A DNA stretch of 64,000 nt, taken from contig NZ_CP071405.1 of the NCBI RefSeq assembly GCF_022647325.1, positions 3,782,001 to 3,846,000 on the forward strand, in the 5' to 3' direction. This document shows, piece after piece, positions 61,486 to 64,000 of this stretch. The notes under the pieces were generated by a model, which worked only from the letters and a program-made list of their open reading frames with translations, was not told where the DNA came from and searched no databases. The position numbers were made by a program, and so were the translations under genes. Each line of letters begins with the position of its first letter. Position 1 is the stretch's first letter. The DNA comes from Pantoea deleyi. Its GTDB lineage: Bacteria > Pseudomonadota > Gammaproteobacteria > Enterobacterales > Enterobacteriaceae.

Positions 61486-62754
61486 TTAGAGGGCCGCGAC
61501 CCGCAGCCTGCCCGCCTGCCACTCCTCGATCAGAAAAAAGGGCATGGGCAGCTGCCACTCGCCCTTGCTGACCGGCGCCAGATAGTCCCAGGTCGTCTCG
61601 CCAGCGGTGATCGCCACGCGCTGGCGGCTGCCATCCGCCGCCGCCGATTTTCCGCGCATACTGGCAAACCCGGCATTGCTGCCCACATGAAAATGGGGCG
61701 TCTGCCAGCGCACGGGCGCATGGTCAGGCCAGGGCCGGGCCTGGTGGAAATGGAAGAGTTCATCGTGGCTCAGGAGACTTTCCCGCACCGTCGGCCATAA
61801 CGCCACCTTCAGGAAATACTGGTCGGTAAAGCGCTGGCTCCCCTGATACTGCGCGATGAAATCGCGCATCGCCTGCGCCACATGCCGGAAGACGCCGTGA
61901 CAGCCGCCCCACATGCCCGCCAGCAGCAGTTCGGTATGAGAGAAGTAGTCACGCATATGGTGGAACCAGTAAGGCGAGGCGAGCCAGGCGTTAACCGCAG
62001 CCGCTTCGCGCTCCGAGAGCAGCGAGTCGGCATCGCGCACGATAAAGCGCTTTACCTGTGGATCGTCGAGCACCAGAAAACGCCACAGGGTCGGATAGAG
62101 CGTTTTCTCGTGCGACATATCGATCAGCCTGACATGCGGCTGATCCAGACGCTGCCAGACATGCTGCGGCACGCTGTCATCCAGATAGATACGGCAGGAC
62201 CAGCCGGGATAGAGCGCCGGTGCCACCTCCACGTTTTTAATCAGGGTTTCACAGTAGCGAGGCTGATCGCCATACAGAGAGAAGGCGATAACGTTCTGCT
62301 CTGGCCGACTGAGATCGGCGGGTTCGGGCTGCGCGGCCGGAAAGGCCACACGCTGTCCCTGACTGAAACGCGCATCCGAGCGCATCAGCGAGGCCAGCCC
62401 ATACTGCGCCATCTCTTCGCGTCTGTTGAGCCAGCCGCACACCTCGGTTAAGCCATCCAGCCAGGTGTCGGAGGCGGTGGCCTGCACCGCAGGCGGCGAC
62501 TGAAGGATCTTCTGATAGATTTTGTACGCTTTCGCGTGCTGGCCCAGACGCAGCAGGCAGAGAGCATAGTCGCTCAGCACCTGCATCTGATTTGGCATTG
62601 ACCGCAGCACCTCTTCACAGCAGCGGGCGGCCAGCGCATAGTCGCCCTGTTGCATGGCGGCGCGGAAACGTTCGGCACTGCGTTCCAGCCGCGCATTGAG
62701 AGCGGCGGGATTGAGACCAAGGGCAGGACGGCGGACAGGAGAGGTATGGCGCAT
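61486..62754 (-). CDS. TPR and glycosyltransferase-like protein, uncharacterised
   Basis: 422 residues. Residues about 18-88 form two or so TPR-like helical hairpins (RAAMQQGDYALAARCCEEV, ALCLLRLGQHAKAYKIYQK). From about 153 the pattern NVIAFSLYGDQPRYCETLIKN, CRIYLDDSVPQHV, ALYPTLWRF-type and FIVRDADSLLSERE (DAD at 241-243) suggests a GT-A-like nucleotide-sugar transferase domain with a metal-binding DxD, followed by HHMRDYFSHTELLLAGMWGG. No signal peptide. E. coli has no gene here between rmuC and udp. Possible role in surface glycan synthesis is inference; family not named with certainty. The second ATG is used because GAGGATG-type site precedes it. Confidence 0.7.
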   Translation of the reverse strand: MRHTSPVRRPALGLNPAALNARLERSAERFRAAMQQGDYALAARCCEEVLRSMPNQMQVLSDYALCLLRLGQHAKAYKIYQKILQSPPAVQATASDTWLDGLTEVCGWLNRREEMAQYGLASLMRSDARFSQGQRVAFPAAQPEPADLSRPEQNVIAFSLYGDQPRYCETLIKNVEVAPALYPGWSCRIYLDDSVPQHVWQRLDQPHVRLIDMSHEKTLYPTLWRFLVLDDPQVKRFIVRDADSLLSEREAAAVNAWLASPYWFHHMRDYFSHTELLLAGMWGGCHGVFRHVAQAMRDFIAQYQGSQRFTDQYFLKVALWPTVRESLLSHDELFHFHQARPWPDHAPVRWQTPHFHVGSNAGFASMRGKSAAADGSRQRVAITAGETTWDYLAPVSKGEWQLPMPFFLIEEWQAGRLRVAAL

Positions 62755-62798
62755 AAACATCCTCAGGTTTAACTGATGTTACGCGCCGTTAATGACCA

Positions 62799-62830
62799 GC
62801 AGCAGGTTCTGAGTCCGGAAAACCTGCTGC
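62799..62830 (-). repeat. Perfect 10-bp inverted repeat after udp
   Basis: GCAGCAGGTT (62799-62808) and AACCTGCTGC (62821-62830) pair perfectly with a 12-base loop. No T-run follows on either strand, so this is not a normal intrinsic terminator; it could stabilise the udp mRNA end. Confidence 0.6.
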
Positions 62831-62842
62831 CTGACGCGACCG

Positions 62843-63604
62843 TTACAGCAAGCGACGCGCCGCTTCGACCACAATCTTCACTGCGTCACTTTCTGTCTGC
62901 TTCATCGTGACCGCATCCGGGATCTCTTTCTGCGTACGGTTCACAATCACGCCCGCCACCATGCCGGCTCGCAGACCCTGGCTGGCGCACATGGTTAACA
63001 GTGTAGCGGATTCCATCTCATAGTTGAGTACGCCCATCTCCTGCCACTCCTTCATCGATCCCCTGAAGCGACTGACCACGCGGCCTGAAACGGTGTCGTA
63101 GCGCTCCTGGCCCGGATAGAAGGTATCAGACGAGGCGGTGATACCGATGTGGGTCTTCGCGCCACAGGCTTCTGCGGCCGCGACCAGGGCGGTGGTGCAG
63201 CTGAAATCGGCCACTGCCGGGAACTCCATCGGTGCGAAGTGCAGGCTGGCGCCATCCAGGCGAACCGACGCCGTGGTCACCAGCACATCGCCGACGTTGA
63301 TATAGGGCTGGATCGCACCGGTGGTGCCAACGCGCAGGAAGGTGCGCACGCCAAGCTGCGCCAGCTCTTCGACCGCAATCGAGGTGGATGGGCCACCGAT
63401 GCCGGTTGAGCAGACGACGACAGGCTTACCATCCAGCTTTGCCAGCCAGGAGGTAAATTCACGGTGTGAGGCGAGATGCGTGGCATCTTCCATCAGTCCG
63501 GCAATCTTCTTCACGCGCTCCGGATCGCCTGGCACAATCGCCAGGGTAGCGCCCTGCAGGTCGGCTTTGGTCAGGCCCAGATGGAAAACGTCAGACTGTG
63601 TCAT
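62843..63604 (-). CDS. udp: Uridine phosphorylase Udp
   Basis: Phosphorolysis of uridine to uracil and ribose-1-phosphate. 253 residues, the E. coli length. Family signature in the NP-I fold: [13 protein letters not shown] (phosphate, Gly-Asp, about 23-35), [12 protein letters not shown] (about 66-77), [10 protein letters not shown] (about 91-100, phosphate Arg/Thr), and [14 protein letters not shown] with MEME-type segment NYEMESATL (about 194-202). CRP sites upstream point to cAMP-CRP activation and probably CytR control. It reads away from the dienelactone-hydrolase gene. Confidence 0.96.
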   Translation of the reverse strand: MTQSDVFHLGLTKADLQGATLAIVPGDPERVKKIAGLMEDATHLASHREFTSWLAKLDGKPVVVCSTGIGGPSTSIAVEELAQLGVRTFLRVGTTGAIQPYINVGDVLVTTASVRLDGASLHFAPMEFPAVADFSCTTALVAAAEACGAKTHIGITASSDTFYPGQERYDTVSGRVVSRFRGSMKEWQEMGVLNYEMESATLLTMCASQGLRAGMVAGVIVNRTQKEIPDAVTMKQTESDAVKIVVEAARRLL

Positions 63605-63664
63605 TTTCAGACTCCTGTTAAGGGAAAGTATCGCGCCACTTTACGTCAGCACGCCGGATAAATA

Positions 63665-63680
63665 TGTGACAGCTTTCACT
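63665..63680 (-). promoter_or_regulatory. CRP site, promoter-proximal, for udp
   Basis: TGTGACAGCTTTCACT matches TGTGA-N6-TCACA at nine of ten core positions. The centre is 52 bp from that of the second site at 63717-63732, the same spacing as the two CRP sites (-41.5 and -93.5) of E. coli udp. Confidence 0.7.
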
Positions 63681-63716
63681 TAAGAAAATGAAAGTTACAT
63701 TTTTCAGACCACAGAT

Positions 63717-63732
63717 TGAGACTATCGTCACA
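63717..63732 (-). promoter_or_regulatory. CRP site, distal, for udp
   Basis: Minus-strand TGTGACGATAGTCTCA. A poorer match than the proximal site. GTTACATT between the two (about 63695-63702) resembles the CytR recognition octamer GTTGCATT, consistent with a CytR-CRP arrangement. Confidence 0.5.
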
Positions 63733-63907
63733 CAAATACATCTTCCCGGTCGCGACTGTGCGCAGTAAGGCTGTGTCGGCGTTAGCGCAATGCTAAAGAG
63801 TGGGAGGATTTTATTCGCGGCTGATCCTGTAGCCCGGCACCTGGCGCGCGCAGTTTAACGCCAGGCTATAGTTACCTGATTGCGCAAATGCTTGCACGGA
63901 GAGACTA

Positions 63908-64000
63908 ATGAAACCCAGTGATAATATGGCACAAAAACCGGCGACGGACGGCTTTGCCCCTGCCGTGCAGCCCACCGCCGCCACCACCATCATGACCGAC
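63908..64000 (+). CDS. ysgA: Dienelactone hydrolase family protein, 5' part (YsgA-like)
   Basis: Only the first 31 codons are inside the window. The peptide starts MKPSDNMAQKPATDG and continues FAPAVQPTAATTIMTD, resembling the start of E. coli YsgA (GFAPA...ST) which lies next to udp in the same divergent arrangement. GGAGAG stands six bases before the ATG at 63908; ATG at 63926 is an alternative. Family assignment rests on position and a short match; the catalytic domain is not visible. Confidence 0.6.
   Translation, partial: MKPSDNMAQKPATDGFAPAVQPTAATTIMTD

Overview
The window is chromosomal DNA of a gamma-proteobacterium of the order Enterobacterales, most likely Erwiniaceae (Pantoea or a close relative). 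The basis is near-identity in wording and order to the Escherichia coli 86-91 min region (metA, rrn, purHD, hupA, hemE, rsd, thiC, rpoBC, rplKAJL, tufB, coaA, birA, murB and hemG, trkH, fadBA, tat, ubi, udp), together with a thiamine locus reduced to thiC-thiE. No phage, insertion sequence, CRISPR array or defence island was seen; almost everything is core housekeeping DNA.

Layout. 1-1190: metA (minus) with its promoter and tandem met boxes. 1193-6810: a complete rRNA operon read leftward (16S, tRNA-Ile, tRNA-Ala, 23S, 5S) with tandem P1/P2 promoters. 6900-10010: purHD (plus) under a PurR operator. 10013-14409: yjaH, hupA, yjaG, nfi, hemE and nudC (minus). 14499-17905: rsd, a TPP riboswitch and thiCE (plus), with a possible 44-codon ORF overlapping the thiE end. 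18085-19896: a divergent yjiR-like MocR regulator / yjiS-like DUF1127 pair, standing where E. coli has thiFSGH. 19952-34207: the leftward transcription and translation block rpoC, rpoB, rplL, rplJ, rplA, rplK, nusG, secE, tuf and four tRNAs (Thr, Gly, Tyr, Thr). 34208-34968: a 760-base gap with no convincing gene. 34969-37958: coaA (plus), birA and murB (minus). 38064-43503: a second leftward rRNA operon (16S, tRNA-Glu, 23S, 5S). 43562-47547: hemG, trkH, yigZ, pepQ (minus). 47734-51091: fadBA (plus) behind a FadR operator. 51171-63604: fre, ubiD, then rfaH (plus), tatD, tatC, tatB, tatA, ubiB, ubiJ, ubiE, rmuC, a TPR/glycosyltransferase-like gene and udp (minus). 63908-end: the start of a dienelactone-hydrolase family gene (plus).

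The genes serve RNA synthesis and translation (RNA polymerase, ribosomal proteins, EF-Tu, NusG, SecE, rRNA, tRNA), cofactor supply (thiamine pyrimidine, CoA, biotin, heme, ubiquinone), purine and methionine synthesis, fatty-acid oxidation, twin-arginine export and K+ uptake. Growth-rate control is visible in the rrn P1 promoters and the stringent-type tRNA/tufB promoter; specific control in PurR, MetJ, FadR, CRP and TPP sites.

No wholly new system was found. The points most worth a second look are the replacement of thiFSGH by the yjiR/yjiS pair with a perfect 15-bp palindrome between them, the chimeric rRNA operon joining hemG to murB, a 78-bp in-frame tandem repeat enlarging TatB, the uncharacterised TPR/glycosyltransferase-like gene beside rmuC, the small overlapping ORF after thiE, and the 16S helix-6 difference between the two rRNA operons.
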